In this document: in pieces, positions 52,900 to 62,047 of the stretch
Numbering within the stretch: position 1 is the first letter of the stretch
Layout of the letters: each line of letters starts with the position of its first letter
Source: Spirosoma panaciterrae DSM 21099
GTDB taxonomy: Bacteria > Bacteroidota > Bacteroidia > Cytophagales > Spirosomataceae
Reading direction: 5' to 3'
Length of the DNA: 64,000 nt
NCBI RefSeq assembly: GCF_000374025.1
Contig: NZ_KB893173.1
Span: forward strand, 1 to 64,000
Position numbers and translations under genes: made by a program
Notes under the pieces: generated by a model
Databases searched by the model: none
Told to the model about the DNA's origin: nothing
The model's input: the letters and a program-made list of their open reading frames with translations, nothing else

Positions 52900-54582
52900 T
52901 CATTGGCCCCACACACGCTGCAATATCCAGGCAATCCCCACAACCAGCAGGCAACCAATGGCGTTGAGCCAGAGAAAAGCGGTTAGGTCGAAGTACCAGC
53001 TTAAAATAACCAGAACCTCAGCGATGATGGCTCCCCAGAACGTAGCCTTGCCCCCTATGGCTTTGACGTAAAAGGCGACAACAAACACCCCCAGAATAAC
53101 CCCGTAAAACAAAGACCCCAGGATGTTGACGGCTTCGATCATACTGCCAAACTGATTGGCAAACTGGGCCACGATAATGCAGAAAATACCCCAGCCAATA
53201 GTAACCCATCGCGATGCCTGTACATAAAAGGTATCGTCGCCGTCGGGTCGAAGTAAGCGTTTATACACATCGATTACCGTGCTGGAAGCCAGCGAATTGT
53301 AAGCCGAAGCAATCGACCCCATCGAAGCTACAAAAATGACGGCAATCAGTAGCCCGATCAATCCGTGCGGGAGGTAGTCCAGTACAAAACGCAGAAATAT
53401 ATAATTCACATCGTTGGTATCGGCCGCAGGGTTAGCCTTTTTAATGAGCTTGGTTACGTCAGTCTTTACCCCTTTCAATGCGTCGTCGGTTTCACGGATT
53501 CGCGTTCCAGCCGCATCCTGCCCCGCCTGATCGTCGGTTTTCAGAGCCGCCTGCATATCCAGAACTGCCCGCTGCCGCTGGGCGGTCAGATTCTGATGTT
53601 TGATTTCGGCAAGCTGGTATTCGCGGGCGTAGGCACTCTGCTTTAATCGATCGGTTTCCTGTTTGTTGAAAAAGATGGGCGAAGGATTGAACTGGTAAAA
53701 TACAAATACCAGTACCCCCACCAACAGAATCAAAAATTGCATAGGCACCTTCAACAAGCCGTTCATCAGCAGGCCGAGTCGACTTTGCCCGATGGTTTCG
53801 CCCGTCAAATACCGCCCCACCTGCGACTGGTCGGTGCCGAAATAAGACAGTTGCAGAAAAAAACCGCCAATCAGTCCCGACCAAATGTTGTACCGGCTAT
53901 TGGGATCGAATTTAAGGTCGATCAGATTCATGCGTCCTGCCTTACCCGCTACATGCAGTGCATCCACAAAGCCAATCCCGTCAGGCAGCAGCTTTACGGT
54001 TAGGTATCCCGCCAGCGCCATCGCAAAGGTTACAATCGCCATTTGCTGCAAGTGCGTATAGGATATTGCCTTGGTACCGCCTGTAACGGTGTATACCAGT
54101 ACAATGCCTCCCATTATCAAGTTGGTCAGGTAGATATTCCAGCCCAGAATAGTCGACAGAATGATGGAAGGGGCATAAATCGATAAGCCCGTCGATAAGC
54201 CCCGCTGGAGTAAGAACAGCCCCGCTGTCAGGGTGCGAACCCGCGTATCGAAGCGAGATTCCAGGAACTCGTAGGCCGTAAAAATCTTCAGCCGATGAAA
54301 GATCGGCACAAAGGTTACCGACAAAACCACCATCGCCAGTGGAAGCCCAAAATAGAACTGCACAAACCGCATTCCGTCGGTAAACCCCTGCCCCGGTGCC
54401 GACAAAAACGTAATGGCGCTGGCCTGGGTAGCCATCACCGAAAGCCCAACGTGATACCACGGCAGCGAATGACCCGCCAGCAGGTAATCGTTCATACTAC
54501 GGCTACCCCGACTCCGTACAATGCCGTAGGTAATGATACCCACCAGCGTGAACACTAATACGCTCCAATCAAGAACACTCAT
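52900..54582 (-). CDS. sodium:solute symporter (SSS family)
   Basis: A 560-residue transporter with about 13 TM helices. Family features include MNDYLLAGHSLPWYHVGLSVMATQASAITFL in the first helices, AYEFLESRF, TGGTKAISYTHLQQM and QLSYFGTDQSQVGRYL. A charged insertion of about 90 residues (roughly 300-395) sits between two TM helices, with a helical Gln/Lys/Asp-rich sequence. The solute cannot be inferred. A 41-residue membrane gene immediately upstream overlaps its start in an ATGA junction, so the two products are likely made together. Confidence 0.92.
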   Translation of the reverse strand: MSVLDWSVLVFTLVGIITYGIVRSRGSRSMNDYLLAGHSLPWYHVGLSVMATQASAITFLSAPGQGFTDGMRFVQFYFGLPLAMVVLSVTFVPIFHRLKIFTAYEFLESRFDTRVRTLTAGLFLLQRGLSTGLSIYAPSIILSTILGWNIYLTNLIMGGIVLVYTVTGGTKAISYTHLQQMAIVTFAMALAGYLTVKLLPDGIGFVDALHVAGKAGRMNLIDLKFDPNSRYNIWSGLIGGFFLQLSYFGTDQSQVGRYLTGETIGQSRLGLLMNGLLKVPMQFLILLVGVLVFVFYQFNPSPIFFNKQETDRLKQSAYAREYQLAEIKHQNLTAQRQRAVLDMQAALKTDDQAGQDAAGTRIRETDDALKGVKTDVTKLIKKANPAADTNDVNYIFLRFVLDYLPHGLIGLLIAVIFVASMGSIASAYNSLASSTVIDVYKRLLRPDGDDTFYVQASRWVTIGWGIFCIIVAQFANQFGSMIEAVNILGSLFYGVILGVFVVAFYVKAIGGKATFWGAIIAEVLVILSWYFDLTAFLWLNAIGCLLVVGIAWILQRVWGQ

Positions 54583-54704
54583 GATAACCAGCGCATTAGT
54601 CCATAAAACAGAAGCATTTCGACAACCAGGCTACCCATTACGATAGCGTAGAGCTGGGGCCAGGAACGAGCAAAAGGGGGTAGATCAGATGGGTTACGGG
54701 TCAT
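54579..54704 (-). CDS. 41-residue single-TM protein, partner of the sodium symporter
   Basis: ATG at 54704 to TGA at 54579, overlapping the symporter ATG as ATGA. A hydrophilic start (MTRNPSDLPPFARSW) leads into one TM helix (about residues 17-37) and a short RWLS end. The tight coupling and the TM pattern suggest a small accessory subunit, as seen with other SSS carriers. It is below the length cut-off of many gene finders. Confidence 0.75.
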   Translation of the reverse strand: MTRNPSDLPPFARSWPQLYAIVMGSLVVEMLLFYGLMRWLS

Positions 54705-54831
54705 GAATGCATGGGTTGTCGAGTCTATAACGGCGAAATTAGCAGAAATAGATGTATCGACTTCGATTAACGCAAAGGAATGGCTTATTTCTCCTTATCC
54801 TGTACAAACGAAATGCCAGATTCCTCTCGGC

Positions 54832-56028
54832 CTACTCACGCCCGATCGAAAGGTTATAACTTAAATAGGGCAACATTCGGAATGGCAGCTCTTTATATTT
54901 CAGCCCATCTCTGAAAATCTGGCTATAGAACCCCAGATCGAAGGCATGCCGATGGCGATCGATCCGCAACGCAAATGATAAAGAAACCCGCTCCCCAAAA
55001 TCGTTCGGATAATAGGAATAGTCCCCTAAATTAACCCGATTGTCACTAAGCACAGTCAGACTTGGCGATACTTTCTGCATCAGGCCCATAGTTATGTACA
55101 GTTGATTTTCGATGGGCGTATCCAGATAGTAAGGATACGACATTGGGTTGGCGTAATAGTATCGTCGTTTACCACGTTCAACAAACCCAAATCCTGCCGT
55201 CACGTTGCGCTGGGCACTCCCAAATGTAGCCAATGCATTGAACGTCAGAGGCCCCCTTGTATAGTAACCTAACTTACTTTTATCCTGATACATGACATTC
55301 AGGCCCATCCGAACCTTATTGCCTAACGGCACACTGAGTTTAGTGTATAACCGGGAAGTGGTTGGCAGGAAGCCCTCGTAGAAAAAAAGATCATCTGAAT
55401 CCAGGTCCACCGAAGGTATTGGTGTGACAAAACTTGCTCCTATACTCCAGAACCGGGTAATCCCATAATCAAATGCATTATATAACCAGGTGTTGCGGTA
55501 ATAAAATCGACCTTTTTCAGCATTAATCGCCGTAGGGTTGAGTAACATAAACGGAGAAAACCGATTCACAAAACCATCTGGATTCGAGCGGCTGGTTTGG
55601 CTCATCTCATTCCATACCGTATCGACCCGAACGAGTAACTCTGGCTCAAAGTAGGTTAACTGACCGTTCGGCTTTCGGACCGTAATCATGGTTTCATTCT
55701 GCTTGACAAAGGTGCCTGGCAGGCGGGTGCCATCCCGTAGCAGAAATACGGCCGAAGCGATTCGTTCATGCATTTCAGCCTGCTCTTCCTTCGGGCGTTC
55801 TGCCAGTATTTTCACGACCTGATCGGCCTCTACATAAGACAGATCGCCCCCACGTACCCGAACGGTAATCAAGGAACTGTCCTGTCGAACAATTTGTCCA
55901 CGAACAACTGAACCATCCCGCATGAGTAGGTAAGAATGTTTTCGGAACGTATCTTCAGGCGTTACTTTTAGGAATTGTGCCTGCACTATAAATGGACACA
56001 GGCATAGCAGAAATAGAACTGTTTTCAC
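54832..56028 (-). CDS. secreted protein with two Sm-like repeats and a putative beta-barrel
   Basis: A 398-residue product starting at a GTG (56028), with a signal peptide of about 17 residues. Residues 30-75 and 90-135 are tandem copies of one pattern: LLMRDGSVVRGQIVRQDSS and FLLRDGTRLPGTFVKQNET, each followed by a strand with VR and a GxLxYxE motif. This resembles Sm-like or SH3-like small beta domains. The remainder (150-398) has barrel-like strands with aromatics. Function unknown, likely envelope-located. Confidence 0.7.
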   Translation of the reverse strand: MKTVLFLLCLCPFIVQAQFLKVTPEDTFRKHSYLLMRDGSVVRGQIVRQDSSLITVRVRGGDLSYVEADQVVKILAERPKEEQAEMHERIASAVFLLRDGTRLPGTFVKQNETMITVRKPNGQLTYFEPELLVRVDTVWNEMSQTSRSNPDGFVNRFSPFMLLNPTAINAEKGRFYYRNTWLYNAFDYGITRFWSIGASFVTPIPSVDLDSDDLFFYEGFLPTTSRLYTKLSVPLGNKVRMGLNVMYQDKSKLGYYTRGPLTFNALATFGSAQRNVTAGFGFVERGKRRYYYANPMSYPYYLDTPIENQLYITMGLMQKVSPSLTVLSDNRVNLGDYSYYPNDFGERVSLSFALRIDRHRHAFDLGFYSQIFRDGLKYKELPFRMLPYLSYNLSIGRE

Positions 56029-56072
56029 AGCAGTAGACGTTAAGGTTGAAGAATTGGCGTTGATATTTTCTT

Positions 56073-57275
56073 ATGCAAACGGTTACACACCGACAATTAT
56101 TTTTTCAGCATATAGCTCAGACCTCCGATTTTCCGTTAGGGTTGGAAATCGACCGGGCCGAAGGCATTTATTTATATGAAACCAGCGGCAAACGCTATAT
56201 CGACCTCATTTCAGGCATTGGGGTGAGCAACGTAGGGCATCGGCATCCGCGCGTATTGGAAGCCATCCATCAGCAGTTGGATAAGTACATGCACCTGATG
56301 GTATACGGTGAATATATTCAAACGTCGCAGACGCAGTTGGCTCAGGCTTTAAGCCAAACCTTGCCACCGAGTCTGAATAACGTATATTTCACCAACTCAG
56401 GAACCGAAGCTGTTGAAGGAGCTATGAAACTGGCGAAGCGATATACGGGCCGTTCTGAACTCATCAGTTGCTTCAATGCCTACCACGGCTCAACCCAGGG
56501 TGCTCTTTCCCTTTCGGGCGACGAAAATTTCAAACGTAATTTTCGCCCACTCCTACCCGATGTTCGGCACATCCGCCACGGCAATCCGACCGATCTTGAG
56601 CAAATTACCCATCGAACAGCGGCTGTAATAATCGAAGTAGTTGCGGGCGAAGCAGGTGTTCGTGTGCCGGAAGCAGCCTATTTTCAGGCGCTTCGGCAGC
56701 GTTGTACGGAAATGGGAGCCTTGCTTATTTTTGATGAGATTCAGACCGGCTACGGACGCATAGGCACTTTTTGGGCATTTGAGGGCGTTTCGGTTGTTCC
56801 CGATATTCTGCTATGTGCCAAAGGTATGGGAGGAGGTATGCCTATCGGGGCATTCATCAGCTCCGATGAATTGATGAGTGTGTTTAAAAACAATCCGATT
56901 CTGGGCCATATCACCACCTTTGGTGGCCACCCGGTTTCGTGTGCCGCTTCATTAGCCACCTTGCAGGTTATACAGGAGCAGAAGTTACACGAACAGGCAG
57001 AGGCCAAAGGACAACTATTCAGACAGTTGCTGAGCCATTCGTCTATACGGGAAATACGCGGTAAAGGCCTGATGCTGGCTGTTGAATTCGATTCGTTTGA
57101 CGTGTTAAAACCCATTATCGATCGTGCCATCGACAACAGTCAGAAAGGGCTGGGGGTTATTACCGACTGGTTTTTATTTTGTAACAATTCCATGCGGATA
57201 GCCCCCCCGCTCATCATTACGGAAGCCCAGATTCAGGAAGCGTGTGGAGTAATTCTGGAAGCGATTCATGCTTAG
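56073..57275 (+). CDS. class III aminotransferase (acetylornithine/ornithine aminotransferase-like)
   Basis: A fold-type I PLP enzyme of 400 residues. Visible are the SGIGVSNVGHRHP block (47-59), YFTNSGTEAVEGAMKLAKRY (105-124), the aromatic stacking YHGSTQGALS, Asp221 in IFDEIQTGYGR and the PLP lysine Lys250 in LCAKGMGGGMPIGAF. Members transfer amino groups from omega positions of N-acetylornithine, ornithine, GABA or succinylornithine. No arginine gene is near, so the substrate is unresolved. It is divergent from the gene at 54832. Confidence 0.9.
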   Translation: MQTVTHRQLFFQHIAQTSDFPLGLEIDRAEGIYLYETSGKRYIDLISGIGVSNVGHRHPRVLEAIHQQLDKYMHLMVYGEYIQTSQTQLAQALSQTLPPSLNNVYFTNSGTEAVEGAMKLAKRYTGRSELISCFNAYHGSTQGALSLSGDENFKRNFRPLLPDVRHIRHGNPTDLEQITHRTAAVIIEVVAGEAGVRVPEAAYFQALRQRCTEMGALLIFDEIQTGYGRIGTFWAFEGVSVVPDILLCAKGMGGGMPIGAFISSDELMSVFKNNPILGHITTFGGHPVSCAASLATLQVIQEQKLHEQAEAKGQLFRQLLSHSSIREIRGKGLMLAVEFDSFDVLKPIIDRAIDNSQKGLGVITDWFLFCNNSMRIAPPLIITEAQIQEACGVILEAIHA

Positions 57276-57350
57276 TCATACGGGGTCATGAATGGCCATT
57301 TGCTCAAGCGGTTGCGAAGTACCCTGAAAACTATTCATGGCCCTGTATGA
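57276..57350. terminator. inverted repeat between convergent genes
   Basis: 18-nt arms (57276-57293 and 57333-57350) pair fully if two G-U wobbles are allowed, around a 39-nt loop. It begins directly after the aminotransferase stop codon and lies before the convergent gene at 57382. Possibly a terminator, but without a U-run. Confidence 0.45.
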
Positions 57351-57381
57351 TTAAAAAATGTCGCCACGCAAATGCCTTCGG

Positions 57382-58521
57382 TTAAAATGCTTCTCCCAGT
57401 TGAAAATATAAACCGTTCGATACACTTTGCCCAATACCCCAACCGTAATCGACACGAAGATTTAAGCGTTCTTTCTGATTCAGAGACAGTCGGAGCCCAC
57501 CGCCAAACGAGTATTTAAGTTCCTGAAAATTCAGTTCCCGCAGGTTATCCCCTACATTACCCACCCCAAAAAAACCGACCGCACCCAATCGCCAGAACAA
57601 CGGCACCCGATACTCGGCCTGAGCCACGATCTGGTCTTCGCTTCGATAGCGTCCATCATAAAAGCCCCGCATGCTGTTGGAACCCCCAAAGCTGGCCAGG
57701 CTTCGTAAGGGCGTCTTGCCCCCATTAAAAAAACCATAGGCCTGGATAGCCAGCACATGCTGTCGGTAAATCGGCAGAAACCGCCGAAAATCAACGACAT
57801 AGTTGGTATATCGAAAATCTGAGCCGAACATTGGGTTAAAATGATTGAAGTAAACTTGTAGAAACCCTCCCCGATCAGGGGCAAATGCGTTATTCCGCGA
57901 ATCGTACGTAAGACTTAGCCCTGCCCCGGAGATGTGATAGGGCTGGCGGCCAATCACCTGCAACTGGTCGAAAAGGCCGCCCGACTGATAATCTATATCC
58001 AGGAGTCGCTGGTATTCATAAACGAGTCCTGCGAAAAAACGCTCCTTTAGCTTCCGCTGAAAATGCAGATAAATATAGTATTGCTTGAAGGTATAGGGTT
58101 CCATATGCTCATCAGGCGCGTCCTTTCCAAGCCCCCAGAACCGATCGGGGAAATAGCTGTACGATAATTGATAATTTAGGATAATTCGTTCGCCCGGAAA
58201 ATAAGTTGTTCCATTCACAGCCGCAATAAATTGCTTGCGAAGGGAGTATAATGCCAGCGCCTGGGTGTTTGACGTACGAGTAAGGGTATCGTGCTTATTG
58301 AACCGAAACGTGAATGAGCCCGCCAGGCCAAAAGACCAGTCGGTTTCGATTGAACGGGCTACCAAAGGCAAAATCAGCGTATTTCGGGTACGAATTAGTT
58401 GACTTGGAATGGGTTCTCGAGGAACACGGATGCTATCGGGCTGGGCTCGAAGGGCTTGCCCCAGGCTCATTAATTGGCTGATTAACAGCAAAACCAACCT
58501 TTTATCAAGTAAAACCGACAC
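57382..58521 (-). CDS. Omp85-family outer membrane protein without POTRA domain
   Basis: A 379-residue product from a GTG start (58521), with a signal peptide of about 26 residues. The barrel sequence has the surface-antigen pattern of BamA/TamA proteins: GAGLSLTYDSRNNAFAPDRGGFLQVYF (about 200-226), ASFGGSNSMRGFYDGRYRSEDQIVAQAEYRVPLFWRLG and a C-terminal LRVDYGWG. No POTRA segment precedes it. It may insert in the outer membrane as an independent barrel. The paralogue with one POTRA is at 18196. Confidence 0.87.
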   Translation of the reverse strand: MSVLLDKRLVLLLISQLMSLGQALRAQPDSIRVPREPIPSQLIRTRNTLILPLVARSIETDWSFGLAGSFTFRFNKHDTLTRTSNTQALALYSLRKQFIAAVNGTTYFPGERIILNYQLSYSYFPDRFWGLGKDAPDEHMEPYTFKQYYIYLHFQRKLKERFFAGLVYEYQRLLDIDYQSGGLFDQLQVIGRQPYHISGAGLSLTYDSRNNAFAPDRGGFLQVYFNHFNPMFGSDFRYTNYVVDFRRFLPIYRQHVLAIQAYGFFNGGKTPLRSLASFGGSNSMRGFYDGRYRSEDQIVAQAEYRVPLFWRLGAVGFFGVGNVGDNLRELNFQELKYSFGGGLRLSLNQKERLNLRVDYGWGIGQSVSNGLYFQLGEAF

Positions 58522-58699
58522 TGTAATCGAATTAACCGTTAATTAAACTCGCATTAATTAAATTGCGGCAAAGTAATCCTAAAATTGTAAATTTCGTAGA
58601 TTTGGGCTTTTATTAACCGATACAGTCTGCGCCCAATCAACAGGGGGCAGCCGACGGGTTGGCATCAACTACGGAACCTCCGATTTGTAAACCACCGAT

Positions 58700-59515
58700 A
58701 TGAGCAAATTAAACTTACCGCCCTTTACGTTAGGCGAATCTATCACTCCAGAACAACGCCAGTTTTTTAACAAATATGGTGTCATTGTATTTCGTAACTT
58801 CATTGAACCCGAAACAGTTAAACTTTTTATCAGTGAAACGGAGCGGATCGAAAAACAATGGCTCGATGAAGGGCGTGATAAGGTAAACGGCGTTCCATTA
58901 AAATTTGGTAAGGATGAGGCTGGAAATTCCATGATTCAGCGGATGTGCTTCCTGTCGCAGCACAGTACAGCACTCCATGAATTTTTGCAGGACCCCCGCC
59001 TACAGGCTGTCGTAGACCTTCTACAACCTTACGAGGGGCGCATTGCTGAAATTGAAAAAGATGGCCTCATTCTGAACCACTACGTTCGTACTCCCAACAG
59101 CAAATTCTCGCAAATGGGCTGGCATACCGATAGCCCGCGCGACATTTTTCTGGGGCAACGCATTATGCCGATGCTCAACGTGGGCATTCACCTCAATTCG
59201 ACACCTTACGAAAGTGGTGGCCTTCGGGTGATTCCGGGTACGCATAAGCAGGGAATTCTAAAAATGCTCTTCCGCAAAAAATATTTTGTCGACAACGAGC
59301 CCGATAAGCACGAAGTTGGCTTCGACATCAATGCGGGCGACCTGTCGGTCCACGACGGACGGCTTTGGCACCGGGCGCAGCAGTCGCCTTACTTCGGTGA
59401 AGCCAGCCGTCGACGTGTCATGTATGTGCCGGTCGTAACTGGAAAGTACATGCCTAAAGATGAGAACAGCAAAACGCCGTTCTATCACCGTTTCATTTCC
59501 AAAGTCAATATTTAA
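58700..59515 (+). CDS. phytanoyl-CoA dioxygenase family protein
   Basis: A 271-residue non-haem Fe(II)/2-oxoglutarate oxygenase. The iron facial triad is visible as His142 and Asp144 (WHTD) and the distal His224 (LWHRAQ). The double-stranded beta-helix is marked by MLNVGIHLNSTPYESGGLRVIPGTH, and a conserved GRIAEIEKDGLILNHYVR precedes the HxD motif. Substrate unknown. It runs in the same direction as the SDR gene, from which it is separated by a 29-bp perfect hairpin. Confidence 0.9.
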   Translation: MSKLNLPPFTLGESITPEQRQFFNKYGVIVFRNFIEPETVKLFISETERIEKQWLDEGRDKVNGVPLKFGKDEAGNSMIQRMCFLSQHSTALHEFLQDPRLQAVVDLLQPYEGRIAEIEKDGLILNHYVRTPNSKFSQMGWHTDSPRDIFLGQRIMPMLNVGIHLNSTPYESGGLRVIPGTHKQGILKMLFRKKYFVDNEPDKHEVGFDINAGDLSVHDGRLWHRAQQSPYFGEASRRRVMYVPVVTGKYMPKDENSKTPFYHRFISKVNI

Positions 59516-59519
59516 GAAA

Positions 59520-59591
59520 GAAAAAGGAAGAAGGGAAAAAGGAGAAAGCCTTAGGTCGGTCACTTTCTCCTTTTTCCCTTCTTCCTTTTTC
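59520..59591. repeat. purine/pyrimidine octamer-class hairpin upstream of the SDR gene
   Basis: Perfect 29-bp stem: a pure purine arm (59520-59548, GAAAAAGGAAGAAGGGAA and onward) and its pyrimidine complement (59563-59591), 14-nt loop. The units have the period 8 of the other elements (GAAAAAGG, AAGAAGGG, AAAAAGGA). It starts 5 nt after one stop and ends 18 nt before the next ATG (59609). Confidence 0.92.
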
Positions 59592-59608
59592 CATACCTCC
59601 CCACTCTT

Positions 59609-60382
59609 ATGGCCTACGCCCTCATAACAGGAGCCAGCCGGGGCATTGGCCTGGCCATTGCCACCGAACTAGCGCAAAAAAAATTTGACCTGCTTCTGGT
59701 TGCCCGCTCCGAAACATTACTTCGGGAAATCGCCCGGCAGCTTGCCAGTGAGTACGGCATCAAAACAGATTATCTGGCCGCAGACCTTGCCGCCCCCGGT
59801 GCTGCCCAGAACGTAGTATCATGGTGTCAGCAAAAAGGCTATGCCATCCAGATGCTGGTCAACAACGCAGGCTATGGACTTAGTGGCCCTTTCGAAAAAC
59901 ATCCACTGGCCGAACACACGGACATGATGGCTGTAAATATGACCGTGCTGGTTGAGCTAACCTATCTGTTCCTTCCAGCCTTGCGGCAGCAGCCCAAAGC
60001 CTATATTCTGAACATTGGTAGTTCGGCCGCCTATCAGGCTGTACCAGGACTTAGCCTCTATTCTGCCTCAAAAGCGTTTGTACTTCAGTTTAGTCGGGGA
60101 CTACATCAGGAATTAAAACGGTCATCCGTATCGGTTACCTGCGTATGCCCTGGTTCCACAGATACCAACTTTGTTGACCGGGCTCAAATTGGAGAGAAAG
60201 GTCGTAAGGCAGCCCAGAAAGTAAACATGACACCCCAGGCAGTAGCCCGTCAGGCTGTTGAAGCTACCTTAGCTGGTCAGACCGAAGTCGTTACCGGGTT
60301 TCTCAATAAAGCCGGCAAATTCATGGCCTGGCTGCTTCCCAAAGGGCTTGTTGAAAAGACCGCAGGCAGCATTTATGAATAG
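59609..60382 (+). CDS. short-chain dehydrogenase/reductase
   Basis: A 257-residue SDR of the classical type. The cofactor motif is TGASRGIG (7-14) and the structural NNAGYGL comes later. The catalytic Ser is in NIGSSAAYQ and the Tyr/Lys pair in YSASKAF. A basic residue after the Gly-rich loop (RSETLL) suggests NADPH use. Such proteins reduce ketones or aldehydes; the substrate is unknown. It follows the dioxygenase gene. Confidence 0.92.
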   Translation: MAYALITGASRGIGLAIATELAQKKFDLLLVARSETLLREIARQLASEYGIKTDYLAADLAAPGAAQNVVSWCQQKGYAIQMLVNNAGYGLSGPFEKHPLAEHTDMMAVNMTVLVELTYLFLPALRQQPKAYILNIGSSAAYQAVPGLSLYSASKAFVLQFSRGLHQELKRSSVSVTCVCPGSTDTNFVDRAQIGEKGRKAAQKVNMTPQAVARQAVEATLAGQTEVVTGFLNKAGKFMAWLLPKGLVEKTAGSIYE

Positions 60383-60387
60383 TCTTT

Positions 60388-60420
60388 TTTGCATTCCGTT
60401 ACGAAATGGCACTTTATTTG
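60388..60420 (+). promoter_or_regulatory. promoter candidate for the DEAD-box helicase gene
   Basis: TTTG (60388-60391), 21 nt, TTTATTTG (60413-60420), one mismatch from TAnnTTTG. Transcription would start near 60427, leaving a leader of about 90 nt that holds a weak GTTGGA/TCCAAC pairing near its ends. Confidence 0.4.
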
Positions 60421-60516
60421 TCGTGCTATAGTTTTAAACATATAACTATATAAAGACGTTGGATGCTGACCTTATCATAAATCAAGTTTCCTAGCCTGCC
60501 GACGTCCAACCAATTC

Positions 60517-61989
60517 ATGCAATTTTCCGATTTATCATTAATAGATCCTATTCTGAAAGCACTGGCTGAAGAAGGATATACCAACCCAACCCCCATTCAG
60601 GAACAGGCCATTCCCATTTTGTTGCGTCGTCGGGACTTATTGGGCTGCGCTCAAACGGGTACAGGTAAAACAGCCGCTTTTGCTATCCCCATTCTGCAAC
60701 TACTCAGTGACGAACGGGCGAAAACTACCAAAGAGCATCGGCGTATAAAAACACTGGTTCTGACACCCACCCGCGAGTTGGCCATTCAGATCGCTGAAAG
60801 CTTTGCCGCCTACGGCCGCCACCTGAACATACGGCATGCCGTTATTTTTGGCGGGGTTTCGCAACACGCTCAGGTTAATACCTTAAAAGCGGGAATCGAT
60901 GTGCTGATCGCTACCCCCGGTCGTTTGCTCGACCTCATGAATCAGGGGTTCATCAATCTTCGTGATGTGCAGTTTTTTGTTCTCGATGAAGCCGATCGCA
61001 TGCTCGATATGGGCTTTATCCATGATGTAAAAAAAGTACTCGCCCGACTACCCGAACGGCGGCAATCATTATTTTTCTCGGCTACAATGCCGCCTGATGT
61101 GGCCAAACTGGCCGACACGATTTTACATAATCCAGCCAAAGTTGAGGTAACACCTGTTTCATCAACAGCCGATACCATCCAGCAGGCTATGTATTTTGTG
61201 GGGAAAGAAGACAAACGAAAGCTACTGGTTCACATCCTGAACGATCGAAACATTCGGTCTGCGTTGGTCTTTGCCCGTACGAAACACGGAGCCGATCGGG
61301 TGGCTAAAGACTTGCTGAAAGCGGGGATTCAGGCTGAAGCCATCCACGGAAACAAATCCCAGAACGCCCGGCAACGTGCCCTTTCAAATTTCAAAAGTCG
61401 TGAAACGCGCGTGTTGGTAGCTACCGACATTGCCGCCCGTGGTATCGATGTGGATGAGCTGTCTCATGTCATCAATTACGAACTACCTAATATCCCGGAA
61501 ACGTATGTACACCGAATCGGACGAACGGGTCGGGCAGGCCATGATGGCATTGCGCTGTCTTTTTGCGATTCTGAAGAGACGGCTTATCTGAAAGATATCC
61601 ATAAGCTGATTGGCAAAAACGTTCCTGTCGTTACGGATCACCCATATGTACTCGACCTGGCTGTTGCGTCAGTAACCCCTGCTCCAGCCCAACGGCAGGG
61701 GCAAAACCGACGAAATTCTCAGCCCGGAAACCGTCCAAATGGATCAGGGAGTCAGAGCAGGCAGGAAACCCGCCAACGCCCAAATGAGCGGGCGAATCGT
61801 CCGTCTACCTCGTCTGGCAATAAGAGTCAGGGGAACCGGCCTGATGGGCAATTGGATAAAAATCGTTCTTTCGGACGCTCTTCCGAATCGAAACCTTATC
61901 AGTCCAAGTCGAGTGCGCCCCAAAATAAACCGAGTCGTGGCAGTGGCAATAGCCGTTTTCTGAATTTCGGTTCCGACAAAAACTATTAG
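60517..61989 (+). CDS. DEAD-box RNA helicase, RhlE-like
   Basis: A 490-residue ATP-dependent RNA helicase. Core motifs are all present: the Q motif [11 protein letters not shown], motif I AQTGTGKT, motif II DEAD (in VLDEADRML), motif III SAT, and motif [12 protein letters not shown]. The core ends near residue 375. The tail (about 385-490) is low-complexity, rich in Gln, Arg, Asn, Ser and Gly, and likely disordered and RNA-binding. It probably works in ribosome assembly, RNA decay or cold response. The leader is about 90 nt. Confidence 0.95.
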   Translation: MQFSDLSLIDPILKALAEEGYTNPTPIQEQAIPILLRRRDLLGCAQTGTGKTAAFAIPILQLLSDERAKTTKEHRRIKTLVLTPTRELAIQIAESFAAYGRHLNIRHAVIFGGVSQHAQVNTLKAGIDVLIATPGRLLDLMNQGFINLRDVQFFVLDEADRMLDMGFIHDVKKVLARLPERRQSLFFSATMPPDVAKLADTILHNPAKVEVTPVSSTADTIQQAMYFVGKEDKRKLLVHILNDRNIRSALVFARTKHGADRVAKDLLKAGIQAEAIHGNKSQNARQRALSNFKSRETRVLVATDIAARGIDVDELSHVINYELPNIPETYVHRIGRTGRAGHDGIALSFCDSEETAYLKDIHKLIGKNVPVVTDHPYVLDLAVASVTPAPAQRQGQNRRNSQPGNRPNGSGSQSRQETRQRPNERANRPSTSSGNKSQGNRPDGQLDKNRSFGRSSESKPYQSKSSAPQNKPSRGSGNSRFLNFGSDKNY

Positions 61990-62004
61990 TCCATTTCGTA
62001 GGAT

Positions 62005-62047
62005 AAGAGTCGATGTATGGTCTGAGTCAGGCTGTACATCGACTCTT
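62005..62047 (+). terminator. terminator after the helicase gene
   Basis: 13-bp stem AAGAGTCGATGTA (62005-62017) with its complement at 62035-62047, 17-nt loop; only TT and a G follow, so the U-run is weak. Confidence 0.6.
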
